Below, piece by piece: positions 10,439-20,621 of a stretch of 64,000 bases of DNA; position 1 is the stretch's first letter, and the number at the start of each line of letters is the position of its first letter. This DNA comes from Longimicrobiales bacterium (GTDB lineage: Bacteria; Gemmatimonadota; Gemmatimonadetes; Longimicrobiales; Gaopeijiaceae): contig OX639991.1 of assembly GCA_951828585.1 (NCBI GenBank), positions 2,388,576 to 2,452,575 of the forward strand. Direction: 5' to 3'. Position numbers and translations under genes: made by a program. The notes beneath the pieces are model-generated. The model made no database searches and was not told the DNA's origin. It was given only the letters and a program-made list of their open reading frames with translations.

Positions 10439-11870
10439 GTGAAGACAATGGATGCGCCGTTCAGCTTCAACAGGTCGATCAGGATCGGGTCCGGCCGGGA
10501 CCGGATCACGGGGGATTCGGGGGCTCTGACGGGGCGCGAGCTGCTGCGGCGCAGCAGGGTGGCGCGGTTCTTGGCGGAGGGGCTGCCGGACAAGCGGGAC
10601 GGGCGCCGGATCCGGCATTCTCAGAGGCGGCTGGCGCGGACGCTTCTGCTGCTGGTGGGGCAGGGCCGCCGGGACCATAGCGACGCGACGGAGCTGCGCG
10701 ACGATCCGGCGCTGCGGCTGGCCACCGGCGACCGGGCGGGCACGGCTCCGCTGGGCAAGGGCGGGCGCCTGCCCTCGCAGCCGACGCTGTCGCGGCGGGT
10801 GGCGGCGTGGTCGGCGAAGGAGGGCGTCGAGGTGCTGCGCGAGGGGTTGCAGCGCCTCGCGGGGTGGGGATGGAAGGCGATGGGCGGCCCGCGGCGTCCG
10901 AAGACTCTGGTGATCGACATTGACAGCCTGCCGGTCGAGGTCCACGGGGAACAACCGGGCAGCGCGTGGAACGGCTACTACCGGCGGCGCGTGTATCATC
11001 CGATCGTGGCGTCGGCGGGGGAGACGGGCGACATCCTGGACCTGCGGCTGCGCGAAGGGCAGGTGCACACGGCGGACGGCGGGCTGGAGTTCGTGCTCGA
11101 GGTGCTGGAGCGGGCGAGCGGCATCTGTCCGGCAACGCCGCCGTGCGCTTCGACGCGGGATATCCCGGCGAGCCGCTGATGGCGGCGCTGGAGGAGCGGG
11201 GCACGCACTACGTGGCCCGGGTACGCAACAACGCCGTGCTGAAGCGCCTGGCGCTGCCGGCCATGGACGCCGTAGTCTGGGATGCGCTGAACAACGGGGC
11301 GCCCGGCGGCGAACCCCGCACCTGGGTTTGCGAGTCGTCCTACCGGGCCGGGTCGTGGTCCCGTTCCCGCCGGGTCGTGCAGGTCGTCGTCGAGCGGCCG
11401 GGCGAACTCATCCCGCGCTGCTTCTGGCTGCTGACCTCGATGCCGTCGGAGGAGATGTCCGGCGAGGACCTCCTGGCGCTGTACCGCAAGCGCGCCCGTG
11501 GCGGAGGGCCACCTTGGGCGAGCTGATGAGCGTCGTCTCCCCGGCTCTGTCGTCCACGTCGCGCCGCAAGAGCCACTACCGGGGCAAGAAGATCGCGAAG
11601 CGCGAGGAGGGGGTGGACCCCTTCGCGTGCAACCAGGTGCGCCTGCTGCTCGCCGGCTTCGGCTACCAGATCATGCACGTTCAGCGCGCCCTGCTGGAGC
11701 GCGTGACCGGCACCGGCTGGAGCCTGCGCCGCCTTGCCGAACACGTGCTTCGCACCCCGGCGCGCTTCACCGTATCGGGCCGCCGGATCACGATGACCAC
11801 AGGAGGCGCCCCGGCGCACTGGCGCATGCTCGCCCGCGGGCTCGCGACCCTGCACGGGCCCTCCGGATAG
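10439..11870 (+). pseudogene. IS1380-like transposase, two frameshifts
   Basis: Three consecutive reading frames together make one DDE transposase. Frame one runs 10439 to about 11130 and includes VIDIDSLPVEVHGEQ, the first catalytic Asp segment. Frame two, about 11130-11510, continues with RFDAGYPGEPLMAALEERG. Frame three, about 11510-11870, holds KSHYRGKKIAKREEGVDPF and ends at the natural stop. Frame changes lie near 11130 and 11510, so no full-length protein is made. I could not define terminal inverted repeats. The 230 bp after it (11871-12100) show no gene. Confidence 0.75.
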
Positions 11871-12100
11871 CGCGGCCGCCGCCAGGCGCCGACCCCTTCC
11901 CCGGCCCCGGCGGCCGCAGGGACGCCGAGGTGTCTCCAACCGCCGGAAACGGGCTCGGTCCGGCCCGAAAACCTACTTCTCTCGGACTCGAAACGCCTGT
12001 CTTGGGGCTCCGAAGCCGCTCCGAGACACCGCGCGGGTTGTCGAGAGCTCCCTCAGCCCCCCACCTTACCCTTCACCCGAAGGTTCATGAACAAGCCGGG

Positions 12101-12878
12101 ATGAACGTAGTGATCGGGCGGTGCGCGGGCCTCGACGTGCAAAGAAGACCGTGGTGGCATGTGTCCGCACGCCGCGGCAGGGTCGGGGGAAGCTCCGGGG
12201 CAAGGAGACGCGGACCTTCTCGACGGCCATGAAGGGACTGGAGGCGCTACGCGGGTGGCTGGGCTCGCACGGCGTGACTGATGTCGCGATGGAGTCGGCC
12301 GGCGTGTACTGGGCCGGAGGATCCTGGAGGCCATGATGGACGGGGAGGAGGATCCGAAGGTCCTGGCCAACCTGGCGCGCGGGAGCCGGCGAGGGAAGCG
12401 CAGGGAACTCGCCGAAGTGGTTCCCGGCCTGATCCGGGACCACCACCGGTTCGTGCTGCGGAGGCATCTGGACCTGATCGACGAGTTGTCACGCCAGATC
12501 GACAAACTGGACATGCGGATCGTCGCAGTGGCGATGGCCCTTTCGGGGCGGCGCTCGACCTCCTGGAAAGCATCCCGGGTGTCGGGCGCCGGTCGGCCGA
12601 GGCGATTCTCGCGGAGGTCGGTGACGACATGTCGAAGTTCCCGACGGCGGCGCACTTCGCCTCCTGGGCCCGCGAAGGGCGGCCCGAAGAAAGCGATCGT
12701 GGCCGTCCAGCATGCCCTGCTGGTCGCGATCTGGCACATGTTCTCGACGGGATCCGTGCACGAGGACCTCGGGCCGGACCACTTCCAGCGCCATGACAAG
12801 GAGCGTCGCCAACGCCACCTTCTCAAGCAACTCGAGAAGATGGGCGTCAATGTCCAGGTACAGGACGAGGCCGCCTGA
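12101..12878 (+). pseudogene. IS110-family transposase relic with deletions
   Basis: Pieces of an IS110 (DEDD) transposase appear in order but in different frames. They are MNVVIGRCAGLDV at 12101, then KTVVACVRTP...VAMESAGVYW, then EEDPKVLANLARGSRRGKRRELAE...HHRFVLRRHLDLIDELSRQIDKLD, then LLESIPGVGRRSAEAILAEVG...AAHFASWA, and finally KKAIVAVQHALLVAIWHMF to the stop at 12878. Relative to intact members, the central 100 or so residues after ESAGVYW and a C-terminal block after SWA are missing. It is a deletion derivative and certainly inactive. The 214 bp to 13092 appear empty. Confidence 0.78.
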
Positions 12879-13092
12879 GCCGTGGCGGAGGCGCCCCGCC
12901 CTGCGTTCGCATGAGCCCAGGCCTCTGGAGTGCACTCCGCAATCACCCTATCCTGCTGATCCGGTGTTCGCCCTACCCCCGAGTTTCACGGAAATGCCTC
13001 CTGTCGTGGGGTTTGGAAGTCGAACTGTAGGGTTAGGTTAGGGCCCCTGGGCATGACCGGGTCGGCGTGGGCTCCTGCCGTTCCCGCCCGGC

Positions 13093-16000
13093 TCATTTCG
13101 ACCTCGATCCGGAACCGGGCGGAGTCCTGCCGGATTGCGAGGGGCGTGCGGAAGGCTCGATGCGCACCTCGCGCCCCGGGAGGGGCCAGCGGACGGAGCC
13201 TGGCGGCGGAGGGATCACACGAATGACGCGGCCGTCGGCATCGACTACGGTGACGGGTCCCCACACGACATCGTTGCTCAGATCGAAGACGGCACGGCCA
13301 TCCCCTCCCGGCGCCGCAGGCGGTGGGACGGTTGGGTCGGGCAGTTCGTAGTCGTCGGCCCGAGACACGTCGACTTCGTAGCCGATGTCGGCCATCGCCT
13401 GCAGGGTGATGGCGCTGATGGGCGCCTCGTGGTCCCTCAGGTTGATGGAGGGAGTCATGATCTCGTCCTGGAAGACGTTTTCCCGCCAGTGGCTGTAGAC
13501 CCTCGGTTGCACCGGCACCTTTTCTCCGTCGTAGTCGTCGCCACCTGCGTCGTCGAAAGCGTCGGTCGCAAGGTCGCCCTCGAAATGCGGGTCGCTGGAT
13601 TTGTCCACCAAGTCAAACTTGTCCCAGTGGTATCCGCTGAAACCGAGCGCGTGCGCCAGCTCATGGAACGCGACCGGGACCAGGGCGTCCTCGTCCAACA
13701 TCCACTCGACGTCGGCCTCGTCGAAAATGGCCAGCGAGAGAATGGGCGAATCGTCGGACTGGCGGCTGTAGCAGTACCCCGCGTACGCCAGCACACCCCC
13801 TTCGCCGTCTATACTGTCGACATGCACCCACCATCGGTGGTCGTCCACGGTGCCGACATACCCCGAAAGACCACCGCAGGTGAGCGTGCGGTTGTATGTG
13901 ATATCGTCCAGTTCCGTGTCCTCCAGCACTGCCTCCCATTCATCCCTCGCATCCCTTACGTGCGAGCGAACGGTGCTCGAGACGCTGGAGGTGAATGCCA
14001 TCTCCAGGTCGAAGGTCGCGGCGCTACAGGTCTCTCCGCCCCGGTGATCCTCGATCGACCGGAGCCAATCCTGAAATGCGCTGGTGGCTGGCGCGCAGAG
14101 ATCGGTGTCCCACCACCAGAAAGTCGTCAGTGACAGGTCGACGAAATTGCCCGGAATCGCTCCGGTCAGCGGATTGTCCCAAACATACAGGTGTTCGAGG
14201 CTCGACAGGCTGCCGAGTTCGTGTGGGACCGCTCCGGTCAGCGAGTTGACGTTGAGCACCAGGACTGCGAGATTGGACAGGTCTCCCAACTCGCGTGGAA
14301 TCGTCCCGGTCAGCTCATTGTAGCTCACACTCAGAACTTTCAACCGAGACAGGTTGCCAAGCTCAGGCGGGATCGTCCCGGTCAGCGAATTGCCCCAGAG
14401 CCTCAGGAGTTCGAGACGCGACAGGTTCCCCAGTTCGCGCGGAATCCGGCCAGTCAGCTCATTGTTGTCGAGACTCAGGTATTCGAGATTGGACAGGTTG
14501 CCGAGTTCGCGCGGAATCCGGCCAGTCAGCTCATTGTTGTCGAGATACAGGTATCTGAGGCGCGACAGGCTGCCCAGTTCCGGCGGAATCCCCCCGGTCA
14601 GCGAATTGGCCCAGAGGCTCAGGTATTCGAGATTGGACAGGTTGCCGAGTCCACGCGGGATCGTCCCGGTCAGCGAATTGCTGGGGAGCCACAGGGATTC
14701 AAGCTTGGACAGGTTCTCCAGCTCGCGCGGAATCGCGCCGGAGAGCGAATTGCCGGCGAGCCACAGCTCCTTGAGGTTGGACAGGTTGCCCAGTTCGCGC
14801 GGGATCGGACCCGTGATCCCGTCGGACCGCAAGGCCATGGAATATTCCGGCCGTTCCCGGGATTTGGCGTGGTGCCCACTTGCGGCAGGAGGAAACGAAG
14901 CGCCAACCGAGAACCGACCTGGATCTCCGAGCCTCCCTCGCCGCCCCTCTTCGAGTCCCTCGTGCGCGTCACGCCGGAAACCGGCACCATCGAGTTTCCG
15001 GGCATCGGCGGCGGATTCCGGAAGATTCTCGTCGACGCGGTTCAAGGCGAGATCGAGCTGCTCGAGAATCCGTAACCGTCCGACAACGGCGGGGATCTCG
15101 CCGGCGAGCCCGTTTTCCCTCAGGTCCAGCGCGACGACCCGTCCCGTCTCGTTCGTCGTGACTCCGTACCACGTGTCGAGCGGAGCATCGGTACCCCAAT
15201 TTGTGTTTGTGATCCAATCGTCCCCGCCCAGGGCGTCGTATACCGTCTCCAGCACCGCCCGGTCCGGGTTTGTCACCGTCACCTGGAAGGCCTGCCGGGC
15301 CGTGAGCCCCTCGGGGTCGCTCGCCGTCACAATCACCATGGCTGCACCGATCAGGACCCCCCGCACCGTGACCACGCTTCCCGACACGGACACGCTCGCG
15401 TGAGCCGGGCTCGATGAGCTGGCCGCGAACGTCAGCGGATCCCCGTCCGGGTCGTCGAAGTGCTCCGCCACGTTGACGTTCGCGATGGTGTCCATATCCA
15501 CCTCGAGGTCCGGGATCGGATCCCCCGCCACCGGAGCCCGGTTCGGGACGATCACCTCGAAGCTCTGCGTGGCCTCCAGGCCTTCGGTATCGGTGGCCGT
15601 GATCGTGACGTCGGCCGTTCCCTTGGCGATGGCGGTTATCATGACGACCGAGACCGAGACCGAGACCGAAACCCTGGCCACGCTCGTGGCGGACGATGTA
15701 GCCGTGTAGGCGAGGGCGTCCCCGTCCGGGTCGGTGAAGTATGGCGACAGGTCCACGGTGACCGCGTCGCCGACCTCGACGGTGTCATCCGGAATCGTGC
15801 CGACCGCCTCGGGCGCCCGGTTGGGTACCGTGGCCTGGAAGGTCTGCGTGGCGGAGAGGCCGCCCGGATCCGTCACGGTAACGCTTACGGTTGTCGTTCC
15901 CTTGGCGACCGCCGTCACCCTCACCGTGCTGCCCGACACCGAGACCGTGGCCACCGCAGGATTCGACGATGCGGCACCGTAGGTCACCGCTTCTCCGTCC

Positions 16001-16416
16001 GGCTCGGTGAAGTAGGAGGCAACATCCAGCGACTCCGTCTGGCCGACCTGAACCGTGACCGAGGAGATGGTGCCCAGTGGCACGGGCGCCCGGTTCGGCA
16101 CCATGACCTGGAAACTCTGCTGCCCCTGCAGGCCGTCCGGATCGGAGGCCGTGACCGTGACGGACGCGTTTCCCGGCGCCACCGCGCTGACGGTGACGGT
16201 GGTGCCCGATATGGATGCCATAGCCACGCTCGGATTCGCGGACCAGACCGAGTAGGTCAGCATGTCCCCGTTCGGATCGTTGAAACAGGCGGTGACAGTG
16301 GCCGTCTCTTTGGCGTTGACCACCACTTGCGGAATGGGGCCGCAGGCGGCCGGGGGCTCCTGGCTCTCGCAGGCGGCGAGGGAGAGCAGGAGTACGCCGG
16401 CGAGGCGTTTCATCAT
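13093..16416 (-). CDS. Lipoprotein with Ig-like repeats, LRRs and leishmanolysin-like zinc protease domain
   Basis: About 1107 residues from ATG 16416 (MMKRLAGVLLLSLAAC), with AGGAG seven bases upstream and a lipobox (SLAAC), so it should be an outer-surface lipoprotein. Next come four tandem domains of about 90 residues, each carrying DPDGD/EPDGE-type calcium motifs and ending VPNRAP or similar. Then follow about ten 24-residue plant-type LRRs (G.IPRELGNLSNL..L.L..N.LTG). The C-terminal third has HELAHALGF, a zinc motif as in leishmanolysin-like peptidases, a Met-turn-like IMTP and ISAITLQAMADIGY. An odd stretch of roughly 75 residues breaks the LRR register near 14830-15050. It probably acts in adhesion or extracellular proteolysis; the target is unknown. 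Confidence 0.85.
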   Translation of the reverse strand: MMKRLAGVLLLSLAACESQEPPAACGPIPQVVVNAKETATVTACFNDPNGDMLTYSVWSANPSVAMASISGTTVTVSAVAPGNASVTVTASDPDGLQGQQSFQVMVPNRAPVPLGTISSVTVQVGQTESLDVASYFTEPDGEAVTYGAASSNPAVATVSVSGSTVRVTAVAKGTTTVSVTVTDPGGLSATQTFQATVPNRAPEAVGTIPDDTVEVGDAVTVDLSPYFTDPDGDALAYTATSSATSVARVSVSVSVSVVMITAIAKGTADVTITATDTEGLEATQSFEVIVPNRAPVAGDPIPDLEVDMDTIANVNVAEHFDDPDGDPLTFAASSSSPAHASVSVSGSVVTVRGVLIGAAMVIVTASDPEGLTARQAFQVTVTNPDRAVLETVYDALGGDDWITNTNWGTDAPLDTWYGVTTNETGRVVALDLRENGLAGEIPAVVGRLRILEQLDLALNRVDENLPESAADARKLDGAGFRRDAHEGLEEGRRGRLGDPGRFSVGASFPPAASGHHAKSRERPEYSMALRSDGITGPIPRELGNLSNLKELWLAGNSLSGAIPRELENLSKLESLWLPSNSLTGTIPRGLGNLSNLEYLSLWANSLTGGIPPELGSLSRLRYLYLDNNELTGRIPRELGNLSNLEYLSLDNNELTGRIPRELGNLSRLELLRLWGNSLTGTIPPELGNLSRLKVLSVSYNELTGTIPRELGDLSNLAVLVLNVNSLTGAVPHELGSLSSLEHLYVWDNPLTGAIPGNFVDLSLTTFWWWDTDLCAPATSAFQDWLRSIEDHRGGETCSAATFDLEMAFTSSVSSTVRSHVRDARDEWEAVLEDTELDDITYNRTLTCGGLSGYVGTVDDHRWWVHVDSIDGEGGVLAYAGYCYSRQSDDSPILSLAIFDEADVEWMLDEDALVPVAFHELAHALGFSGYHWDKFDLVDKSSDPHFEGDLATDAFDDAGGDDYDGEKVPVQPRVYSHWRENVFQDEIMTPSINLRDHEAPISAITLQAMADIGYEVDVSRADDYELPDPTVPPPAAPGGDGRAVFDLSNDVVWGPVTVVDADGRVIRVIPPPPGSVRWPLPGREVRIEPSARPSQSGRTPPGSGSRSK

Positions 16417-16695
16417 GGAACTGCTCCTGACTTCGGGGTGAACAGATGGGGGACCCCTACCGTGCCGCTCGAACTCCGGGCAGGAACGAACTAGGCCGAG
16501 CGTGATGCCGGAGGACAAGCGCGAATCGCCGGACGGAGCCGCCGCGCGGCGAGCTGCACGATGGAGACGTGCACGGACTTTTGGGCCAGCGGGCGGAGTC
16601 TCGACCGGGACGACCCCGGATCCGTCGCACTAGCCTTGTGGGGCGCTTATAGCTATATTAGGGGGGGTTCTTCCCTCTTTCTGGTGGGTAGCAGG

Positions 16696-17508
16696 TCATG
16701 CGGGCAGGCCAAGGCGTACCGTCTGGCTCACGACCTTCCCGGCCAGATCCCGGCAGTGTGCGACCTGCGTGCGCCAGTCATCCAGCCACGGCTCCTCGCG
16801 GCCATCGACCGCCTCCAGGGCACCATCGGCGTACCGCAGCGTCCGCCGCACCACCGCCAGCAACTCGCGGTACAGCTTGACCTTACGCTTCATCCGCGCC
16901 TTGGGAATCTTCCACTTCCTGCGCTTCGCCGCCCGGCGGTGGTCTTGGAAGGAGAAGGCGTCGGGTCCCAGCTTCTTCCGGCCCCGGGCCAGCAGCCGCG
17001 ACAGGACGCGCACCGCGTCGTACAGCAACTGGCTGTCGCTCGGCTCCAGGATATGCGTCTCCGTCACGGTGCTGTCGATGCGCACCTTCTCGCCCGTCTC
17101 GATCTCGTCGTCCCTGGCCGTCCCCAACAGTGCCCGGTTGATCCGCTCCCAGGTCTCCGGCTGCACGGCTCCGATGCGGCGATGCAGCGCCGACCGCTTC
17201 GGGGGGCGGAGCGGATTGATCCGCGTGAACCGCCTCGCCGAGGCGGAGTCAACGAGCACGAACTCCAGTTCGCGGTAGTCGGACTGCCACAGGTGCTTGA
17301 GGATCCCGCAGCGCAGAATCACCTCGCAGGGCAGGCCCGCCCGCCCCATGGACGACCGCCCTCCCCCGTCCACGTCTTCCGCGATCCAGTCCACGAACTC
17401 CGGGTGCCGGTCCAGGACCGCCGATATCGCGGCCAACCCCCGCCCCATCCGGTGATCCGGATACTCGGCGTCGAAAAGACTGCGTTGGCGCGCCCGTTTC
17501 GCACGCAT
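16696..17508 (-). pseudogene. ISNCY/IS5-like DDE transposase, C-terminally truncated
   Basis: About 270 residues from ATG 17508 (MRAKRARQRSLFD; AGGGAG six bases upstream). Recognisable segments are VILRCGILKHLWQSDYRELEFVLVDS, ETWERINRALL, and KVRIDSTVTETHI, which carries the first catalytic Asp, followed by DSQLLYDAVRVLSRLL. Full-length relatives continue for about 150 residues with the remaining acidic residues; here the frame stops right after DLAGKVVSQTVRLGLPA. It is therefore truncated and inactive. Its family name is my best match, not certain. The 16417-16695 gap holds only the leader of the lipoprotein gene and transposon flank. The IS1380 element begins 150 bp upstream of its start. 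Confidence 0.7.
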
Positions 17509-17658
17509 CGGCAACTCCCTCTGGCGGTGAGACAACCCTTGCGTCACTATAAAGATAACGCCTTGTGCCACCCGATTCCACTCGATCTTCCGTCCCAGCA
17601 GTCCCATTTCTCCAATAACGGCAACGACTTACGAGATTATGGACGGGAACTAGTGTAG

Positions 17659-19552
17659 CCTAGTCCCAAAACAAGGACGTTCTTGCCCAGGGTCTGTTAA
17701 TAGTTACCGGAAAGGCTTATCCTGATTGTAGTTAGAACGATCCGGCGTATATCGCTGGACGCAACCAGGAGGCCTTTCCGGTGAAGACAATATCGCACAG
17801 ACAGAGCCGCAGGAACAGTGCCCGGCGGAAGCGGAAGGTGAAGGCGCGGCACGCGAGAGGGAGGCGGTGGGGCACCGGGCCGAAGCCGGTGTTCGGGTCC
17901 GGCAAGATCCGCTATGAGATCGGGGCGCGGATCAACGCGATGAGCTACGGGGGCATCGGCGTGGTTCGGCGGCTGGTGTCGAAGCTCGGGCTGCCCGGCG
18001 AGATCAACGGGCGCCTGGGGCTGCTGAAGCGGCACCTGCCGTACCACGAGTCGGACCACGTGCTGAACATCGCCTACAACCTGCTGTGCGGGGGCACGCG
18101 GCTGGAGGACCTGGGCAGCCTGCGCGACAACGCGGCCTACATGGACGCTCTGGGCGCGGAGGTGATCCCGAGCCCGACGGCGGCGGGCGATTTCACGCGG
18201 CGCTATGACGAGGCGGACGTCCTCGAGCTTCAGGAGGCCTTCAACGCGGTGCGGCCGCAACTGTGGCTGGGCCGGGGCCGGGATCTGCTGGCCCCGGTGG
18301 CCTACATCGACGTGGACGGGACGCTGGCGCCCACGCTGGGCACGAAGAAGGAGGGGATGGACATGTCCTACAAGGGGGTGTGGGGCTACCACCCGCTCAT
18401 CGTCTCGCTGGCCAACACGGGCGAGGTGCTCTATTTGGTGAACCGGCCGGGCAACGTCCCCAGCCACACGGGCGCCGCGGAGTGGATCGACCGGGCGGTC
18501 GGCCTGGTGGCGCCCCACGCCGAGCGGGTGTGCGTGCGCGGCGACACGGACTTCTCGCTGACGGCCCACTTCGACCGCTGGAGCGAGGAGGCGGACTTCA
18601 TCTTCGGCTACGACGCCCAGCCGGGGATGGTGAAGCGGGCCGAGGCGCTGGAGGAGGGCGACTGGAAGCCTCTGGAGCGCCGGCCGCGCTACACCTCCCG
18701 GACGGGGAAGGCGCGGCGCAGGCGCGAGGACGTGAAGGAGCGGATCGTGCGGGAGCGCGGCTACCTGAACAGGAGGCTGAACTGCGAGCATGTGGGCGAG
18801 TACGAATACCGGCCGGGCAAGTGCCGCGAGACGTACCGGATGGTCGTCGTGCGCAAGAACATCAGCAGGATGAGGGGAGAGAACGCCCTGATCGACGAGC
18901 TCCGGTACTTCTTCTACATCACGACCCGGAGGGACATCAGCGCGGCCGAGGTCGTCCGCCTGGCCAACGCCCGCTGCGACCAGGAGAACGTGGTGGCCCA
19001 GCTGAAGAGCGGGGTGGGCGCGATGCGGGTACCGGTCTACGACCTGGTGAGCAACTGGGCCTACATGGTGATGGCGGCGCTGGCGTGGAACCTGAAGAGC
19101 TGGTTCGCCCTGATGATGCACTTCAAGGCGGACCGGAAGAAGTACGTCGCCATGGAGTTCAGGACGTTCGTTCGCGAAATGATCCTGCTGCCCTGCCAGG
19201 TCATCCGCCGGGCCCGGCAGACGACGCTCCGCATCATCGGCTGGCAGCCCTCGGCCGACCGGCTGTTCAGCGCATGGCGAACGATCGAACGGACCGCGTT
19301 CCAGACCGGATTCGGCTGACGCCGCGCAGCCTATCCACCCTCCCCGCGCGCCCCGCCGCACCTCCACTGGGACCGGTGTCGCCCGCAGCCAAAATGACCT
19401 CGGAACAGCCGGGAAAACCGGCCCCGAAGTCCCTGTTCATCGTCCTGCAACCCCGCGACACCGCCCCCCATGCCACCTCCAAGTCCGCCCTTTACCCATC
19501 CGAACAACCGAAAACCGCCGCCCGTGGCCTACTCGCTTGTTTTGGGACTAGG
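17659..19552 (+). mobile_element. Intact IS1380-family insertion sequence
   Basis: 1894 bp bounded by perfect 17-bp terminal inverted repeats, CCTAGTCCCAAAACAAG at 17659-17675 and its complement at 19536-19552. It contains one complete transposase gene. The flanking bases (GTAG left, TCGG right) do not form a target duplication, and the two sides belong to unrelated sequences, so a deletion or recombination has occurred at this element after insertion. Confidence 0.88.
17781..19319 (+). CDS. IS1380-family transposase, intact
   Basis: A 512-residue DDE transposase preceded by GGAGG 11 bases upstream. The first acidic residue is in YIDVDGTLAPT, the second in VRGDTDFS, and the glutamate in CDQENVVAQLKSG, followed by NWAYMVMAALAWNLKSWF, the usual C-terminal helix of the family. 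A very basic N-terminus (RRNSARRKRKVKARHARGRR) likely binds DNA. No stop or frameshift is seen, so it may be active. It lies between matching 17-bp inverted repeats. It differs clearly from the decayed IS1380-like relic at 10439-11870, so these are separate insertions. Confidence 0.93.
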   Translation: MKTISHRQSRRNSARRKRKVKARHARGRRWGTGPKPVFGSGKIRYEIGARINAMSYGGIGVVRRLVSKLGLPGEINGRLGLLKRHLPYHESDHVLNIAYNLLCGGTRLEDLGSLRDNAAYMDALGAEVIPSPTAAGDFTRRYDEADVLELQEAFNAVRPQLWLGRGRDLLAPVAYIDVDGTLAPTLGTKKEGMDMSYKGVWGYHPLIVSLANTGEVLYLVNRPGNVPSHTGAAEWIDRAVGLVAPHAERVCVRGDTDFSLTAHFDRWSEEADFIFGYDAQPGMVKRAEALEEGDWKPLERRPRYTSRTGKARRRREDVKERIVRERGYLNRRLNCEHVGEYEYRPGKCRETYRMVVVRKNISRMRGENALIDELRYFFYITTRRDISAAEVVRLANARCDQENVVAQLKSGVGAMRVPVYDLVSNWAYMVMAALAWNLKSWFALMMHFKADRKKYVAMEFRTFVREMILLPCQVIRRARQTTLRIIGWQPSADRLFSAWRTIERTAFQTGFG

Positions 19553-19845
19553 TCGGCACCCAGGGTTTTCGCGATATGCTTGATTTCGCGCGCCATCTCC
19601 TCGGGCGACTCTGCCGACAGCACGTTCCCCGGGCCCTCGCGAGCCACTGTGTACGGATCCAGAAAGCCCTCGCGGCGGTCGTCCCCGTCACGCAGCTCGG
19701 CGAAGATGTCCGTCACATGCCTGGAAGCGTTGCGCAGGGCGTAGTCACGCTGCGTGAAGCCGTCCACGGAACGCCATGTCAGCTTCGGCGTGCGGTACGT
19801 CTTATAGAACATGTCCGAGCGGTGCGTGCGCACCTCCGGACATTG
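19553..19845 (-). pseudogene. Fragment, possibly N-terminal region of a reductive dehalogenase-like protein
   Basis: The frame reads FYKTYRTPKLTW...DGFTQRDYALRNASRHV...SPEEMAREIKHIAKTLGADL and then enters the IS1380 inverted repeat, where the coding sequence is cut. The pattern EEMAxEIKxIAKxLGADLV resembles the segment before the corrinoid/iron-sulfur domains of reductive dehalogenase and QueG-like proteins; I rate this moderate to weak. The continuation expected on the far side of the IS is absent. The 5' side is fused to a CPBP protease fragment, so both ends are lost. Confidence 0.45.
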
Positions 19846-20138
19846 TGGATCCCCGGCATCTGGTGCATGGCCAGGGCCACGGCGAGGATCACGACGACCC
19901 CCCACGACAGCGCCCGCAGAGCCTTGGGAAACTCGGTCCGCACGGCGGCAAGACAGGACCCCGCGAAGAGTGCGAGCACCGCGAGCCCTGTCCATTCGAC
20001 GATGCCGGCAACGACCCCGGCTGCGAGGGAGAGGGCGAGGAAGGTCGGCCCGGCCGGGCGGGGACCCGGAAACATCGCAAACCCCAACGCCACCCACAGA
20101 AGCAGGTAGGGGAGGGCGTCCGTAAAGTCGATCGTCAT
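19846..20138 (-). pseudogene. N-terminal fragment of a CPBP-like intramembrane protease
   Basis: From ATG 20138, about 95 residues with three hydrophobic segments (LPYLLLWVALGFAMF, FLALSLAAGVVAGIV, LSWGVVVILAVALAM) end in HQMPGIHN. This resembles the N-terminus of CPBP-family proteins, which often read L.PGFHN there. The frame then changes abruptly to the neighbouring fragment, and the catalytic EExxxR helix is absent. It is a deletion junction product. The family call rests on hydrophobicity pattern and the PGIHN end only. Confidence 0.45.
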
Positions 20139-20175
20139 GTGCGTGGCGGCTCCCTCACCATACCGTGACTGGCGC

Positions 20176-20619
20176 CTATTCCGCGGACCACCCCCGCGGC
20201 GGTTTCTTCGGAGCCCCGGGGTCCGGCGGAATCACCAATTCCAGCTCCGTGTGCCGCGCGATCACCGCAAAATCACGGTTACGCGCCAGAAGCGGACGCC
20301 TATCCTCGAGAGCGGCAGCGGCCACCATGCAGTCGACCGTCGATCGGATCGTAAACCCGGCCCGGCGACAGATGCGATAAATGCGCGCGGCTCCCCGGTA
20401 GTGCGTCAGCGAGCCCGGAATCAGGATCTCGAAGCGGCTGAGCAGCTGAAGGAGATTGGCGGCCTGGACCTCGCTTTTGGTGCCGGAAAGAAGCTCGGCG
20501 ACGACCGCCGCAGGGGTGGCGATGGGTTGGCCGGCCCGTACCGCCGCGTCCAGAAAGAGGTCGAATGCGCTTTCCGTTCGCCGCATGTATTCGACCCAGG
20601 CGGACGTGTCGACGATCAC
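20176..20619 (-). CDS. vapC: VapC-type PIN-domain toxin
   Basis: 147 residues from GTG 20619, three bases after the antitoxin stop. PIN-domain acidic residues are in place: Asp in IVDTSAW (residue 4), Glu in VVAELL (about 42), Asp in STVDCMVAA (about 95) and Asp in NRDF (about 114). These coordinate metal ions for RNase activity, usually against tRNA or rRNA in VapC proteins. The upstream frame is open but lacks a ribosome site and runs through the antitoxin gene. It ends with a basic, proline-rich tail (PKKPPRGWSAE). It forms an operon with the RHH antitoxin at 20622-21056. Confidence 0.92.
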   Translation of the reverse strand: MIVDTSAWVEYMRRTESAFDLFLDAAVRAGQPIATPAAVVAELLSGTKSEVQAANLLQLLSRFEILIPGSLTHYRGAARIYRICRRAGFTIRSTVDCMVAAAALEDRRPLLARNRDFAVIARHTELELVIPPDPGAPKKPPRGWSAE

Positions 20620-20621
20620 GC

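Noticed and set aside
13020..13050. Telomere-like GGTTAGGTTAGG stretch
   Set aside because: Only two partial repeats, in an otherwise empty gap; coincidental.
15648..15680. Tandem GAGACC hexamer repeat
   Set aside because: It is in frame (encodes a Ser-Val run) and short; a 6-bp unit cannot shift frame, so phase variation is unlikely.
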